Below, piece after piece: positions 1 to 7,458 of a stretch of 34,881 nt of DNA (positions are counted from its first letter, which is position 1; the number at the start of each line of letters is the position of its first letter). Source of the stretch: Bilophila wadsworthia ATCC 49260 (GTDB taxonomy: Bacteria; Desulfobacterota; Desulfovibrionia; Desulfovibrionales; Desulfovibrionaceae); the NCBI RefSeq assembly GCF_000701705.1, contig NZ_JNJP01000028.1, positions 10,442 to 45,322 of the forward strand. Reading direction: 5' to 3'. The position numbers were made by a program, and so were the translations under genes. Under the pieces are notes generated by a model that was not told where the DNA came from, made no database searches, and saw only the letters and a program-made list of their open reading frames with translations.

Positions 1-14
1 CTTAAGCTGCTGTA

Positions 15-90
15 ATTCGCCGTAGGCGAATAGCAAAAACCGCTTTGAGCGGTTACCGCGTTTCAAGCCCCCGGCTTTGCCGGGGGTTTT
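15..90 (+). terminator. Hairpin cluster ending in an intrinsic terminator
   Basis: Three perfect short stem-loops lie in a row. ATTCGCC/GGCGAAT (15-31, loop GTA) and AACCGCT/AGCGGTT (38-54, loop TTG) are followed by CCCCCGGC/GCCGGGGG (68-86, loop TTT), which runs directly into TTTT at 87-90. The last is a standard Rho-independent terminator for a plus-strand gene or RNA that ends left of the window. The first two may be the 3' structure of that transcript, possibly a small RNA or tRNA precursor, but its body is not visible. Confidence 0.7.
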
Positions 91-92
91 GA

Positions 93-164
93 CAGTCTTT
101 GAGGAGGATGGGGGAGGTTTGGAGGGGGAGAGGGAACCCTTCTCCAGAAGGGTTCCCTCTCCCC
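93..164 (-). repeat. Intergenic hairpin element E1
   Basis: The core is a perfect 19-bp inverted repeat (125-143 and 146-164) with a two-base centre CC: a purine-rich left arm GGGGAGAGGGAACCCTTCT and its complement. On the minus strand it starts 14 bases after the stop codon of the membrane-protein gene and is followed by CCCCCATCCTCCTCAAAGACT, the conserved flank of the family (plus-strand positions 94-114). No T-tract follows, so it is not a classical terminator. The flank stops against the terminator at 68-90, so the second conserved half seen in other copies is missing. Confidence 0.85.
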
Positions 165-177
165 TCCCCGGTTCAAT

Positions 178-1794
178 CTATTGCTTGTTCCTTCTCCCAA
201 AACGGCGGACGGCGTTCCAGCGCTTGCGGATCGGGGCCGTGCGCATGTAGCCGACGGCGATGCAAATCAGAAGGAGCGCTTCGGCAGCGAACGTGCGGAA
301 CAGGCGTGCGGCGTCGGCGGCGTAGTCGGAGGAGGTCCAGAGGACGGGATCGGAAGGGTCCATGTGGTAAATCAGCAGGCCGAGCCCGGCGGAACAGACC
401 AGCACGCTGACGATGGCGAACAGCCAGCTGGGGGTGAGGTGCAGCTTCCACAAGGAGGACGGGCGGCAGCACTTCCTCCGTATGGAGAGGACCGAAAGGA
501 GGACGATGAGCGACATCAGGGCAACGAACCAGCTCAGGGAATGCAGCAGAGGGCCGATAATCCCGATGCACAGCATGGCGATGGCCAGCCGGAAGGCGGC
601 GCGCTGCCGATGCTGTATGCCGCGCGTGAGGAACAGCAGCATGACCCCGGCGACGCCCGTCGCCATGCTGGCGAACTCGACGATGCCGAGGGGGATCCAT
701 TCCCTGATCTGCGCGAGCCGTTCGGGGCTGACGGGCAGGACGACGTAGAAGCACAGGATGGCTCCGATGCCGAACACCGCGCTCGCCATGATCGTGGGCG
801 CGAAGGCCCGCATCCAGCGCCCGGCGTCGTGCAGCACGCCGGATTCCTGTATGGCCTGCTGGCGGACTTCGTAGATGGCGAAGATGACTGCGGCCAGCAG
901 CAGCGGCAGCAGGTAGTAGATGACGCGGAAACAGAGGAGGGCCGCGAAAACGGCCTGCGGCGAGGCCGTGGTCAGGTGCAGGATCACGACTTCCAGCACG
1001 CCCGCGCCGCCGGGGACGTGGGTCAGCACCACGGCTACCATCGCCATCAGGTAGGTGGGCAGGAACTGGAGGAAGGAAACGTGCGCATCCGGGGGAAGCA
1101 GGACGTACAGGCAGGCCCCCGCCGCGACGAGGTCGGCCCCGGCCACCACAGCCTGAGCGACGGCGATCTTGAAGGGCGGGAACGCGAATTCCTTGCCGAA
1201 GATGTGGATCGGCTTATGGATGAATTTGCAGACGATCAGATAGCTGATGGCGATGAGGAACAGGATGGCGCCGAGGGGGCGGATATCCAGCGGCATATGC
1301 ATACCCAGTTCCGGCGGGATCTCCGGGGGCGCGATCATGAAAATCGCCCCGACGAGCCCGAGCGCGCCGACCCAGAAGGTGATGGCGAGCATCAGCACCA
1401 GCCGGACGATGTCCATCGGGGAAAAGCCCCAGCTTGAATAGAAACGGAAGCGCACTGTACTGCCGCCGAGCAGCGCGCCGAAATTGTAGCTTACGGCCTG
1501 CCCGACGAAGGAAACGAGCGACACGCGGGAGACGGGGAGTGTCTTGTGGATGCCTTTGAGCGCCAGCCAGTCATAGCCGATCAGGATGATATAGTTGATA
1601 ATGGCGAGCAGGACGGACAGGATGATGCTTCCCGTGGAAATCTGGGCCAGGCTCATGCGGATATCCGCGAGGCTGTATTTGCTGATTTCCCTATAGAGAA
1701 GATAGACCGCACCCAAGAAGATGCAGCCGACAAGGACGGGGCCCAAGGCGCGCAGCAGTCGTTTCAGAGCGAGTAGAAGTTGTTTCAGCATCAT
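178..1794 (-). CDS. MprF/YbhN-type multi-pass membrane protein without synthase domain
   Basis: An integral inner-membrane protein of about 538 residues that is hydrophobic almost throughout (roughly 12-14 transmembrane segments). It matches the lysylphosphatidylglycerol synthase transmembrane/UPF0104 family: the GGSTVRFRFYSSWG segment and THVPGGAGVLEVVIL are typical of the flippase part of MprF. The C-terminal soluble aminoacyl-transferase (GNAT-like) domain of full MprF is absent; the protein ends in a short basic tail (RKRWNAVRRFGRRNKQ). It is therefore probably a lipid or lipid-linked-sugar translocase or modifier of unknown substrate. The start at 1794 (or the adjacent ATG at 1791) follows GGAG; an in-frame ATG at 1881 would add about 29 residues before the first membrane segment and is less likely. 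It is divergent from greA, and element E1 follows its stop. Confidence 0.8.
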   Translation of the reverse strand: MMLKQLLLALKRLLRALGPVLVGCIFLGAVYLLYREISKYSLADIRMSLAQISTGSIILSVLLAIINYIILIGYDWLALKGIHKTLPVSRVSLVSFVGQAVSYNFGALLGGSTVRFRFYSSWGFSPMDIVRLVLMLAITFWVGALGLVGAIFMIAPPEIPPELGMHMPLDIRPLGAILFLIAISYLIVCKFIHKPIHIFGKEFAFPPFKIAVAQAVVAGADLVAAGACLYVLLPPDAHVSFLQFLPTYLMAMVAVVLTHVPGGAGVLEVVILHLTTASPQAVFAALLCFRVIYYLLPLLLAAVIFAIYEVRQQAIQESGVLHDAGRWMRAFAPTIMASAVFGIGAILCFYVVLPVSPERLAQIREWIPLGIVEFASMATGVAGVMLLFLTRGIQHRQRAAFRLAIAMLCIGIIGPLLHSLSWFVALMSLIVLLSVLSIRRKCCRPSSLWKLHLTPSWLFAIVSVLVCSAGLGLLIYHMDPSDPVLWTSSDYAADAARLFRTFAAEALLLICIAVGYMRTAPIRKRWNAVRRFGRRNKQ

Positions 1795-1946
1795 GTCTCC
1801 GACATAGACGGTTTGCGGAACGGGGACGGGGGGTCTCCGGAACGGAAGAATAAATTCCGCGCCTTCTTGATACCTGCTCATTCCCCTTGGCGCAAGGTGG
1901 CTGTTCAGAAAGAACGCTGATTTCTCGCCGCTGTTTTTCCGGCTGC

Positions 1947-1975
1947 TTGACCTATCCGTCGGGATGGACTACCTT
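1947..1975 (+). promoter_or_regulatory. Predicted sigma70 promoter of greA
   Basis: TTGACC (1947-1952) and TACCTT (1970-1975) are separated by exactly 17 bases. A transcript would start near 1982, giving a leader of about 100 bases before greA. Confidence 0.6.
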
Positions 1976-2004
1976 AGCAGTGTGGCAATCGCACCGAAGC
2001 TCCA

Positions 2005-2038
2005 CCCGTCGCGCAGGCGACGGGGGGCGTTTTTTTTT
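2005..2038 (+). terminator. Leader terminator/attenuator upstream of greA
   Basis: CCCGTCGC (2005-2012), loop GCAG and GCGACGGG (2017-2024) form an 8-bp stem that can extend outward with flanking C/G bases. A run of nine T (2030-2038) follows. The structure lies only about 25 bases after the predicted transcription start and about 40 bases before the greA start codon, so it could release a short RNA of roughly 50-60 bases and attenuate greA. The minus-strand gene runs away from it, so it does not serve that gene. Confidence 0.7.
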
Positions 2039-2079
2039 GTATCGGGCGGTTTCCGCAAGAATATTCAGGAGATTCCAAC

Positions 2080-2562
2080 ATGAGCAGTATCCCCATTTCC
2101 AAAGAAGGTTTCCAGGCCCTTGAACAGGAGCTGGACCGTCTGAAGAAAGAGCGTCCTCACGTTATCCAGGCCATTAAGGAAGCCCGCGAAGAAGGCGATT
2201 TGAAAGAAAACGCCGGCTACGACGCAGCCCGCGAACGCCAGGGGATGCTTGAAGCCCGTATCAAGTACATCGAATCGCGTATGGCGCTGTTCAATGTGAT
2301 TGATCTTTCAACCCTTTCCAGCGAAAAAGCCATCTTCGGCGCGACCGTGACCGTGGAGGATGCGGATACCGGCGAGGAACGCGAATTCACGCTGCTCGGC
2401 CCGGACGAGGCAGACTATGCCAAGGGGACCATTTCCATTCAGTCTCCCGTCGGCGTGGCCCTGCTCGGCAAGGAAGTCGGCGACGAGATCACGGTCAACG
2501 CCCCGCGTGGCCGGATCAACTACGAGATCATCGACATCCAGTTCAAGAAAAAGACCGCCTGA
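2080..2562 (+). CDS. greA: Transcription elongation factor GreA
   Basis: GreA enters the RNA polymerase secondary channel and stimulates cleavage of backtracked transcripts. The 160-residue product has the family's usual length. The N-terminal coiled coil (about residues 8-75) carries the tip motif GDLKENAGYDAARERQ with the catalytic acids Asp40 and Glu43. The C-terminal FKBP-like domain (about 80-157) contains the VGVALLGKEVGDEI stretch. AGGAG lies 8 bases before the ATG. A promoter and a strong leader hairpin with a T-run precede it. mtaB starts about 130 bases downstream in the same direction. Confidence 0.97.
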   Translation: MSSIPISKEGFQALEQELDRLKKERPHVIQAIKEAREEGDLKENAGYDAARERQGMLEARIKYIESRMALFNVIDLSTLSSEKAIFGATVTVEDADTGEEREFTLLGPDEADYAKGTISIQSPVGVALLGKEVGDEITVNAPRGRINYEIIDIQFKKKTA

Positions 2563-2692
2563 TTTCTATCCCTGCCAGGGGACTGGTGTTTCCCCCGTGC
2601 GAGTTGCCGCTCCGGCCGAAACGGCCTGGGCTGTTCCCCGATTCGTACATGCGAACCGGAAACCGGCAGGCGCTGCGGGGGAGACCCATCAT

Positions 2693-4090
2693 ATGCACTA
2701 TGCCCCTTGGACCTTCTGTATCCTGACCTTCGGCTGTAAGGTCAACCAGTACGAATCCCAATCAGTGCGCGAGGCATGGCAGCGCATGGACGGTGCGGAG
2801 ACGGACGCGCCCGCCGAGGCGGACGTGATTCTGCTCAATACGTGCGCCGTCACCGCCAATGCCGTGACCGACGCACGGCAGGCCGTACGCCGCCTCCAGC
2901 GCGAAGCGCCCGGCGTGCCCGTCGTTATCGCCGGGTGCGCCGCCGAAGTGGCCCGCAAGCAGCTTGCCGCCCTGCCCGGCGTGCTCCGCGTTGTGGAGCA
3001 GGATCATAAATCCCGCCTGCTCGACGCGCCGCCGCTCGTCCTCTTCGCCGAGGAGGCGGCGGGAAGCGCAACGCCGTTCCCTTCCTCCCCCGCCGAAGCC
3101 GCCGCCCGCGCCGCCACGCGCGACCGCACGTTCCCCCCCTTCCATATCGACGGATTCCGCCGGGCCCGTCCCGTACTCAAGGTGCAGGACGGCTGCTCGC
3201 ACGGGTGCGCCTATTGCATCGTCCCCTTGACGCGCGGCCCGGCCCGGAGCCGCCCTCCGAAGGATTGCCTTGCCGAAATGCGCCGCCTGCTTGAGGCGGG
3301 CTACCGCGAGATCATGATTTCCGGCATCAACCTGCGCCAGTACGCCATGCGTGACGAGGGGTGCCGGGATTTTTGGGATTTGCTGTCCTATCTGGACCGA
3401 GAACTGGCTCCGGAGTGGGGGAGCGGCGCCCGGCCCGATCCGGCGCGTTTCCGCATCAGTTCCGTGGAACCCGCGCAGCTTACGGAACGGGGCATCGCCA
3501 CGCTTGCCGAAACCCGCATGGTCTGCCCGCACCTGCACCTGTCGCTCCAGAGCGGGAGCGCGGACGTGCTGAAGGCCATGCGCCGTGGGCATTATACGCC
3601 GGAGGCGCTGCTTTCGGCTGTGGAGGGCGTAGCTAAGCTGTGGCCCCGTTTCGGGCTTGGGGCGGATATCCTGATGGGATTCCCCGGAGAAACGGAAGCG
3701 CACGCGCTTGAGACGCTGGAAGTGGTGCGGAGCCTGCCGCTGACCTATGCGCACGTATTCCCGTATTCCGCGCGTCCGGGGACAGTGGCGGCGGAGCTTC
3801 CGGATCAGGTCGGGAAGGCCGTCCGGCAGGAACGCGCCGCCCGCGTACGCGCGGTGGTGGAGGCCAAGCGCGAAGCCTTCTGGAAGGACACCCTTACATG
3901 TGAGCGGCTGCTCGTGGCGCTGGACTGCAACGAGGATGCCGGATCCGCCTCCGGCCAGCACGGCGTGGATGAGTGCTATGTGCCCTGCCGTCTGCGGACG
4001 CCGCTGCGGGGGGAAGGGCACACGCTGATCCCCGTACGTCCGGTCTCCGTGAGCAGGAAAGGAGTGATCGTGGAGCCCCTCCGGCCGTGA
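2693..4090 (+). CDS. mtaB: tRNA t6A37 methylthiotransferase MtaB
   Basis: A radical-SAM enzyme that converts t6A to ms2t6A at position 37 of ANN-decoding tRNAs. The 465-residue product has the UPF0004 domain with three cluster-binding cysteines (Cys15 in TFGCKVNQYES, Cys51 in NTCAVT, Cys82 in AGCAAE). The radical-SAM triad is CSHGCAYC (Cys168, Cys172, Cys175), followed by a C-terminal TRAM-like region. The TFGCKVNQYE signature favours MtaB over MiaB or RimO. The ATG at 2693 is chosen for the GGGGGAG about 9 bases upstream; the frame is open further upstream but there overlaps greA. A variable linker of about 30 residues rich in Ala and Pro lies before the radical-SAM domain. Confidence 0.92.
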   Translation: MHYAPWTFCILTFGCKVNQYESQSVREAWQRMDGAETDAPAEADVILLNTCAVTANAVTDARQAVRRLQREAPGVPVVIAGCAAEVARKQLAALPGVLRVVEQDHKSRLLDAPPLVLFAEEAAGSATPFPSSPAEAAARAATRDRTFPPFHIDGFRRARPVLKVQDGCSHGCAYCIVPLTRGPARSRPPKDCLAEMRRLLEAGYREIMISGINLRQYAMRDEGCRDFWDLLSYLDRELAPEWGSGARPDPARFRISSVEPAQLTERGIATLAETRMVCPHLHLSLQSGSADVLKAMRRGHYTPEALLSAVEGVAKLWPRFGLGADILMGFPGETEAHALETLEVVRSLPLTYAHVFPYSARPGTVAAELPDQVGKAVRQERAARVRAVVEAKREAFWKDTLTCERLLVALDCNEDAGSASGQHGVDECYVPCRLRTPLRGEGHTLIPVRPVSVSRKGVIVEPLRP

Positions 4091-4360
4091 AGGCTCTATT
4101 AAGATTGGTTGAATGGTCAATCTAAGGATTGTGCATTTTTGCAATCTTTCCTTATCTTTTAGATGCGGCGAAGGATAAGAAAGAGCTTCGGGAAAGATTC
4201 CTGAAAAGGTTTTATGCAAAAGATAGGCCTGAAATCCTCTTTTCTTGTGAAAAGGGAAGAACAATCTCTGATGAAGTGCTTATCAGTTTCCTTTTGCAAA
4301 GAAGAAGACTGAAGAGAAGATCAGAAAATTTATGAGAAGAAGGATAAAAATTCGAGAGGG
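4091..4360. other. AT-rich intergenic island
   Basis: This stretch is clearly richer in A/T than everything around it and strongly purine-biased on the plus strand from about 4160. It contains two small hairpins (AGATTG/CAATCT near 4101-4124 and GATTG-GCA/TGCAATC near 4127-4147). An open frame of 68 codons (4129-4335, Lys/Arg rich) starts with TTG placed directly on a Shine-Dalgarno-like AAGGA and resembles no family I know. I do not call it a gene. It may be a decayed gene, an acquired fragment, or a structured leader of the downstream RNA-binding protein gene. Confidence 0.5.
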
Positions 4361-4362
4361 CA

Positions 4363-4391
4363 TTGACTTCCACTGTCGTGTCGGGCATGGT
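4363..4391 (+). promoter_or_regulatory. Possible promoter of the RRM protein gene
   Basis: TTGACT (4363-4368) and CATGGT (4386-4391) are 17 bases apart. The -35 is good and the -10 is weak. It would give a 5' leader of about 80 bases ahead of the ATG at 4480. Confidence 0.35.
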
Positions 4392-4479
4392 TCACCCATG
4401 AGGAACCGCGTCATTTCCAAGGTGTTTTGGAGATGGCCAAGCGCGGGAATACGGTGTCTTTTTTGATGAGGTTTATTTC

Positions 4480-4746
4480 ATGGCTAAGTCTATCTATGTC
4501 GGCAACCTTCCTTGGTCCGCTACCGAAGAACAGGTTCAGAGCCTTTTCGCCGATTACGGCCCGGTCGTTTCTGTGAAACTCGTGAGCGATCGCGAAACCG
4601 GCCGCGCTCGTGGTTTCGGTTTTGTGGAAATGGAAGAACCCGGTGCTTCTGCTGCTATTGAAGCTTTGGACAACGCTAATTTCGGTGGCCGCACCCTGCG
4701 CGTCAACGAAGCCAAGCCCCGTGCCCCGCGTCCTCCGCGCTACTAG
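4480..4746 (+). CDS. Single-RRM RNA-binding protein
   Basis: An 88-residue protein consisting of one RNA-recognition motif. RNP2 is IYVGNL (residues 5-10) and RNP1 is RGFGFVEM (44-51), with the aromatic residues that stack on RNA present. A short basic, proline-rich tail (KPRAPRPPRY) ends the protein. Such small RRM proteins occur in cyanobacteria and several Proteobacteria and are often abundant or cold-responsive; the targets here are unknown. GAGG lies 8 bases before the ATG. It is monocistronic, with its own terminator directly after the stop. Confidence 0.93.
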   Translation: MAKSIYVGNLPWSATEEQVQSLFADYGPVVSVKLVSDRETGRARGFGFVEMEEPGASAAIEALDNANFGGRTLRVNEAKPRAPRPPRY

Positions 4747-4763
4747 TTTGGCTTGATTCATCT

Positions 4764-4796
4764 GCGCCCCGATGTCCGCATCGGGGCGCTTTTTTT
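4764..4796 (+). terminator. Intrinsic terminator after the RRM gene
   Basis: A perfect 11-bp stem GCGCCCCGATG (4764-4774)/CATCGGGGCGC (4779-4789) with loop TCCG is followed by seven T. Confidence 0.95.
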
Positions 4797-5728
4797 ATGC
4801 CCGGTCCAATCGGGAAGGCGAGCCGGAGGGAGCCGGGCCAGGCTGCGGAAACGTGCGTTTTGTGGAAGGCGGGGGCGCCATTCTATACGGCTTCAAGATA
4901 GTTGCTGCAATATATTATCCTTTTGGCTGACGGCGTGCTGTGAGGTTCTCTATTGTTGAGGGGAAAGGGGCGGAAGTGGGGCTGCTCATTGAAGGCTGAT
5001 GGCTGTGGAAGGCATGAAGTCCAGAACTCCGCTTTCCCCAGAGGAATGATGCATCGACCGGAAGAGCCGCGTGGAACCCCGAGGGAGGTTGGTAATGCGC
5101 TTCGTAGCGAAGGCCGCGAGAAAATCATGTCTTCCGTGTCTGTCCGAGCTTATTTCGGAGAGAGCAGGCGCTGCGGGGTTGGGTTCTCTTTTGGTGTGGA
5201 TAGATTTTCCATGCGTGCACTGGCCTTTGGGGGGCCCGCACCTTTTGGGAACGGGGGAACGGGCCGGAAGCGGTGTAAGCCTCGCCGGACGTGCGGTTAC
5301 TTCATGAAACACCAATCGGTATACTCTCCGGAACGTTGGGATTGCCTCGCGGTGGAGCAGCCGTTATCGTTGTGATGCTGCCGGTGTTTGGGAGGATGGT
5401 GTAAAACGGCCGGGCTAGGCTTCACTGTGAGCGATCGTTACGGGGAAAAGCGCTTCCATGCGAGACCGTGCCTTTCCAAACGATGGTTCCGCTGATTTTT
5501 CTCTCGCTATTCCGATTTGTTGTGATGGTTCCGCTTTTCGTGAAAAAATGTGCATTTTCGGGGTAGCCAACCGGGGGCATTTGAGGTAGTGAGAGTCGTG
5601 TTTGGTTAAGCACTCAAAGTTCCTTGATGGCGCCGTATCGCGGCGGTGGCTCCGGAAACGGCGCCGCCCGTGGGAGCATCCAGTCGAGGCTTCTTTTTCA
5701 CATCTCTTTTTGACGGTAAGGATTGAAC
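4797..5728. other. 930-base gap upstream of the alcohol dehydrogenase
   Basis: No convincing gene was found on either strand; the open frames here (for example 4953-5375) have no family resemblance and poor starts. The 12-mer GATGGTTCCGCT occurs at 5482-5493 and again at 5524-5535, exactly 42 bases apart. Near the gene, GGCGCCGT (5629-5636) pairs with ACGGCGCC (5658-5665) as a leader hairpin. A small CTTCG/CGAAG hairpin lies near 5100-5112. The region probably holds regulatory sites for the downstream gene, and an unannotated small RNA is possible. Confidence 0.4.
5482..5535 (+). repeat. Pair of 12-base direct repeats, possible operator
   Basis: Two identical copies of GATGGTTCCGCT have starts 42 bases apart, close to four helical turns, so both would face the same side of the DNA. 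They lie about 190-250 bases upstream of the alcohol dehydrogenase start. The regulator is unknown. Confidence 0.45.
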
Positions 5729-6910
5729 ATGTCTGTTCCTGGCAAGATGCACAGTTTTTTTGTTCCGGGCATTTCCCTGATCGGCGTGGGCGCGTGCCAC
5801 GGTATCCCTCATTATGTCCACACCTACCATATCACCAAGCCGTTGATCGTCACCGACAAGGGCATCGTGAACACGGGGATCCTCAAGATCATTACGGACA
5901 TTCTGGACGGCGACAACATCCCGTACAGCATCTATGACAAGACCGTGCCGAATCCCACCGATGAAAACGTGACCGAAGGCGTCGCCCAGTATAAGGCCGA
6001 CGGCTGCGACGGCCTGATTTCCATCGGCGGCGGCTCCTCGCACGACTGCTGCAAGGGCATAGGCATCCTGCTTTCCAACGGCGGTGCGATTTATCAGTAT
6101 GAAGGCGTGGATAAGGTCAACCACATGCTGCCGCACTACATCGCCATCAACACGACGGCGGGCACCGCTTCGGAACTGACGCGCTTCTGCGTGATCACCG
6201 ATAAGGAACGCCATGTGAAGATGTCCATTGTGGACTGGTTCCTGACTCCCAACGTCGCGGTCAATGACCCTGTCCTTATGGTCGGTATGCCGCCGTCCCT
6301 GACCGCAGCCACGGGTATGGACGCCCTGACGCACGCCATCGAAGCGTACGTTTCCACCAACACCACGCCGATGACGGACGCCTGCGCGGAACAGTCCATC
6401 CGTTTGGTTGCCAAGTACCTGCGCAAGGCCGTGGCCAACGGCAAGGACATGGAAGCCCGTGAAGGCATGGCCTACGCCCAATATCTTGCCGGGATGGCCT
6501 TCAACAACGCCGGTCTGGGGTACGTGCACGCGATGGCGCATCAGCTTGGCGGCTTCTACAGCCTGCCCCATGGCGAGTGCAACGCCATCCTTCTGCCGCA
6601 TGTGGAGTCCTTCAACCTGATTTCCCGCCTCGATCGCTTTGTGCGCATCGCGCAGATGATGGGCGAGTGCACTGACGGCCTGTCCGAACGCGCCGCCGCT
6701 GAATTGGCGATTTCCGCTATCAAGACGCTGTCGAAGGACGTGGGCATCCCCACGACCATCACCGAGCTCGCCGCCCGGTACGTGAAGGCCATCGATCCCC
6801 GCGACATCCCCGCGATGGTCGGACATGCCCAGAAGGACACCTGCGCCGCCACGAACCCACGTACAATGAGCCTGGAAATCATCAGCCAGCTATACAAAGA
6901 CGTTTTTTAG
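5729..6910 (+). CDS. Iron-containing (group III) alcohol dehydrogenase
   Basis: A cytoplasmic NAD(P)-dependent oxidoreductase interconverting alcohols and aldehydes, 393 residues, the usual family size. The nucleotide-binding GGGSSHD motif is at residues 101-107. The metal ligands are Asp198 and His202 (GMDALTHAIEAY), His267 (GYVHAMAHQLGG) and His281 (LPHGECNA). AAGGA lies 6 bases before the ATG at 5729; a TTG two codons upstream is rejected. In sulfate reducers such enzymes serve ethanol oxidation, and a relative in Bilophila reduces sulfoacetaldehyde; the substrate here cannot be assigned from sequence. It stands alone after a long upstream gap and is closed by a strong terminator, fitting a separately controlled, highly expressed gene. 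Confidence 0.92.
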   Translation: MSVPGKMHSFFVPGISLIGVGACHGIPHYVHTYHITKPLIVTDKGIVNTGILKIITDILDGDNIPYSIYDKTVPNPTDENVTEGVAQYKADGCDGLISIGGGSSHDCCKGIGILLSNGGAIYQYEGVDKVNHMLPHYIAINTTAGTASELTRFCVITDKERHVKMSIVDWFLTPNVAVNDPVLMVGMPPSLTAATGMDALTHAIEAYVSTNTTPMTDACAEQSIRLVAKYLRKAVANGKDMEAREGMAYAQYLAGMAFNNAGLGYVHAMAHQLGGFYSLPHGECNAILLPHVESFNLISRLDRFVRIAQMMGECTDGLSERAAAELAISAIKTLSKDVGIPTTITELAARYVKAIDPRDIPAMVGHAQKDTCAATNPRTMSLEIISQLYKDVF

Positions 6911-6925
6911 GAACCGGCAATGAGG

Positions 6926-6958
6926 GGCGCCCGTTTTTGAAACGGGCGCCTTTTCTTT
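6926..6958 (+). terminator. Intrinsic terminator of the alcohol dehydrogenase gene
   Basis: A perfect 11-bp stem GGCGCCCGTTT/AAACGGGCGCC (6926-6936 and 6940-6950) is followed by TTTTCTTT. Confidence 0.95.
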
Positions 6959-7377
6959 CCGTATCTGGCCTATTCTTTTCCCATTCCCGGAATGCAATCG
7001 GTTGAGAAGGGGAGTGGTCTTGGCCTCCTCATATGGAATTTTCCCGGTTTCTCAGGCGAGGGCCGGGATTTGTTTGGAATCAATGGGGAGAGGGTTTTTT
7101 GAGGGAACGGCGGGGCACCCGGAGGGCTTTGGACCTCCGGGGGGGGGCGGGGATTGGCTGAGAAAAGGGGCTGTTTCGCTTTTTTTCATGTCCGCCGTGT
7201 CCCCCGCTTTGGTGCCTTGTATACGTAACTCTTTTGAAATACATATTTTTAAAAAGTATGCCCATACAGTTGAGCCGATATAATTTCTTGATGCCCCATA
7301 GTGTTTTCTGATACGGAATTGATGACGCCGGAGACCCCCCCATAAGGAAAGCTTTTTCCTGAATAACCCGTCTGCCG
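6959..7377. other. Intergenic region upstream of ftsH
   Basis: No credible gene. It contains a CCCGGAGG/CCTCCGGG hairpin (7118-7141) running into a tract of nine G, and an AT-rich patch around 7215-7300 with a TATAAT at 7279-7284 that has no good -35 at the right distance. Possibly an additional regulatory region of ftsH. Confidence 0.4.
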
Positions 7378-7406
7378 TTGTCAAACGCTCAAAGAGAACT
7401 TACACT
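7378..7406 (+). promoter_or_regulatory. Predicted sigma70 promoter of the ftsH operon
   Basis: TTGTCA (7378-7383), a 17-base spacer and TACACT (7401-7406). Transcription would start near 7413, about 45 bases ahead of the ftsH start. No CIRCE or other heat-shock operator was seen. Confidence 0.65.
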
Positions 7407-7458
7407 GTGCCCGAGGCTTGGCGGGGTTTGGCGCTGCCGGGCCATACGGAGGTAACTT

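Noticed and set aside
93..164. E-elements as simple Rho-independent terminators
   Set aside because: The stems are far longer than typical terminators and are followed by C-rich DNA, not a U-tract. The separate terminator after E7 shows the two are distinct. They could still aid termination or protect 3' ends.
1887..2040. A tRNA, 6S RNA or other known structured RNA upstream of greA
   Set aside because: No cloverleaf or family signature could be drawn; the sequence is better explained as promoter, short leader and terminator.
2762..4264. A minus-strand frame of 500 codons opposite mtaB
   Set aside because: Antisense shadow of a clear radical-SAM gene, and it runs into the AT-rich island without a plausible start signal.
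4953..5375. A 140-codon plus-strand frame in the gap before the alcohol dehydrogenase
   Set aside because: Weak start, no family resemblance and an irregular composition compared with real genes nearby.
7279..7284. Perfect TATAAT upstream of ftsH as the main promoter
   Set aside because: No -35-like hexamer 16-18 bases upstream; the TTGTCA-17-TACACT pair nearer the gene is better.
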